DNA from: DASZMJ01 sp035551935
GTDB lineage: Bacteria > Planctomycetota > Planctomycetia > Isosphaerales > Isosphaeraceae
NCBI GenBank assembly: GCA_035551935.1
Contig: DASZMJ010000208.1
Span: 1-7,727 of the forward strand
Direction of reading: 5' to 3'
Length of the DNA stretch: 7,727 nt
Shown: in pieces, positions 7,039 to 7,727 of the stretch
How positions within the stretch are numbered: the stretch's first letter is position 1
Layout: each line of letters opens with the position of its first letter
Translations under genes and position numbers: made by a program
The notes under the pieces: generated by a model
What the model was told of the DNA's origin: nothing
Seen by the model: only the letters and a program-made list of their open reading frames with translations
Database searches by the model: none

Positions 7039-7078
7039 GCCCCGCACCGCCGGGTTTCGCCTCGCGTCGGGGCCCGGT

Positions 7079-7582
7079 TCAGCCCGGGCGCGACGGGTCG
7101 GCCGCCTGCTGGCCTCGGCGCAGCTCCTCGACCCGGAGCCGCTCCTGCCGGTAGCGCTCGCCCACGGCCAGGTCGAACGTCGCGAACCGCCCGCCCGGAT
7201 TCGCCCCCATGCCCCGATACTGGCTGAGGCAACGATAGCAGATCGTGACATCCGGCACGAGGTAGTACAGCGCCAGGTCCAGCGCCGCCGTCGCCAGCAG
7301 CACACCCAGCGCCAGGATCGGCATGTAAAAATACCAGAAGACCGTGCTCGCCACGAACCCCGCCGCCACGATCGCCAGCCCCAGGCCGTGCGGGAAGTCT
7401 TTTTGGGTGTACAGGTCCTCGGTCGCGCACCACGGGCACGCTTGCAGTGCGCCGTCGGCGATCGCCCCCGTCCTCAGCTCGCGCGCGTGCCCGCACCCCG
7501 CGCACGACGCCGACGCGGCCGATTCGAGCGGCTTCAGCTCCCCCACCCTGCCGCAGGCGGGGCATTCGAAGGTCAATTCCAT
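7079..7582 (-). CDS. Small zinc-ribbon protein with a two-helix membrane hairpin
   Basis: A 167-residue protein I do not recognise as a named family. Residues 1-31 form a zinc ribbon (C7-PA-C10 and C27-AG-C30). A second pair, C49-PW-C52, lies just before two predicted membrane helices (about 66-86 and 88-109), and a fourth pair, C115-YR-C118, lies just after them. Pairs three and four could together bind one zinc across the base of the hairpin. The C-terminal tail (about 119-167) is polar and rich in Arg, Glu and Gln. Both ends should face the same side of the membrane, probably the cytoplasm. The ATG at 7582 is chosen because the zinc ribbon begins directly after it; the in-frame ATGs at 7645 and 7672 add only low-complexity Arg/Ala-rich sequence. 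The ribosome binding site is weak. It ends 58 bases before the FAD/Fe-S gene and may be co-transcribed with it. The role is unknown. Confidence 0.75.
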   Translation of the reverse strand: MELTFECPACGRVGELKPLESAASASCAGCGHARELRTGAIADGALQACPWCATEDLYTQKDFPHGLGLAIVAAGFVASTVFWYFYMPILALGVLLATAALDLALYYLVPDVTICYRCLSQYRGMGANPGGRFATFDLAVGERYRQERLRVEELRRGQQAADPSRPG

Positions 7583-7643
7583 GAAGGCATCAATCCGTGG
7601 TGTTTTGTCACGCCGGGCGGCTCCCGCGGCGCCCGTCGGTTTC

Positions 7644-7649
7644 ATTGTA
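7644..7649 (-). promoter_or_regulatory. Possible -10 element upstream of the zinc-ribbon gene
   Basis: The minus strand reads TACAAT, 5 of 6 matches to TATAAT, about 62 bases before the ATG at 7582. No good -35 hexamer is seen at normal spacing. If used, transcription would begin downstream of the alternative ATGs at 7645 and 7672, which agrees with the start at 7582. The rest of 7583-7727 shows no gene. Confidence 0.22.
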
Positions 7650-7713
7650 GCGGTTCGGCGTCCTCGCCGCACGCATGGCGAAACGCGAAGGCCCTCACCC
7701 CGGCCCGCTCCCC

Positions 7714-7726
7714 GGGGGGGGGGGGG
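7714..7726. other. Run of 13 G at the window end
   Basis: Thirteen consecutive G follow a C-rich stretch (CCCTCACCCCGGCCCGCTCCCC) and precede the last base. It is non-coding and out of character with the preceding sequence. It is most simply a contig end or a sequencing artefact, possibly at a GC-rich hairpin. Confidence 0.6.
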
Positions 7727-7727
7727 C

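Noticed and set aside
4042..7227. A stop-free plus-strand frame of 1061 codons opposite the FAD/Fe-S gene
   Set aside because: Its codons are in exact register with the minus-strand gene, so its stops would need TTA, CTA or TCA codons in that gene, which are rare at this GC content. It has no recognisable domain, and the minus strand has clear motifs throughout.
7021..7305. N-terminal extension of the FAD/Fe-S protein to an ATG at 7305
   Set aside because: The added 95 residues overlap the zinc-ribbon gene in another frame and have the Arg/Trp/Ser-rich composition of a shadow frame.

Overview
The window is GC-rich, protein-dense DNA without mobile elements, RNA genes or CRISPR. It looks chromosomal and most likely comes from a planctomycete (Isosphaeraceae-like). 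That reading rests on the GC-rich codon use, a DUF1569 protein, exported TlpA-type thioredoxins with a long helical N-terminal region, and a FAD/4Fe-4S oxidoreductase. The taxon is an inference from protein style, not a match I could test.

Layout: one small gene on the plus strand (DUF1569, DinB-like, 65-580) converges on a run of four genes on the minus strand. In minus-strand reading order these are: a small zinc-ribbon protein with a two-helix membrane hairpin (7582-7079); a 983-residue fused FAD-linked dehydrogenase and Fe-S protein of the GlcD + GlpC / YdiJ type (7020-4069); a 700-residue exported protein made of two consecutive helical + thioredoxin modules (3930-1828); and a 362-residue exported protein with a single copy of the same module (1661-573). 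The first two are 58 bp apart and may be co-transcribed. Gaps of 138 and 166 bp precede the two thioredoxin genes, each of which has its own strong purine-rich ribosome binding site.

The most interesting part is 573-3930, where three copies of one ~330-residue module lie in tandem. Two of them are joined in frame into a single polypeptide, and the join falls at the sequence that encodes the signal-peptidase site (ARA-DGG) in the free copies. This suggests that a deletion removed a stop codon, an intergenic stretch and a second signal peptide. The copies are mosaic: the redox core of the single-module protein is about 94% identical at DNA level to the second module of the fusion, while its C-terminal third resembles the first module more. 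The three copies also differ at the active site (CGPC or CSPC, and Cys or Ser after the cis-proline). These proteins probably act as thiol-disulfide reductases or related redox proteins outside the cytoplasmic membrane; their partners are unknown.

The FAD/Fe-S enzyme probably oxidises a 2-hydroxy acid and passes electrons to the membrane quinone pool. The substrate cannot be read from sequence. The window ends in a run of 13 G, which looks like a contig end or sequencing artefact. No stretch longer than 300 bases lacks a gene.
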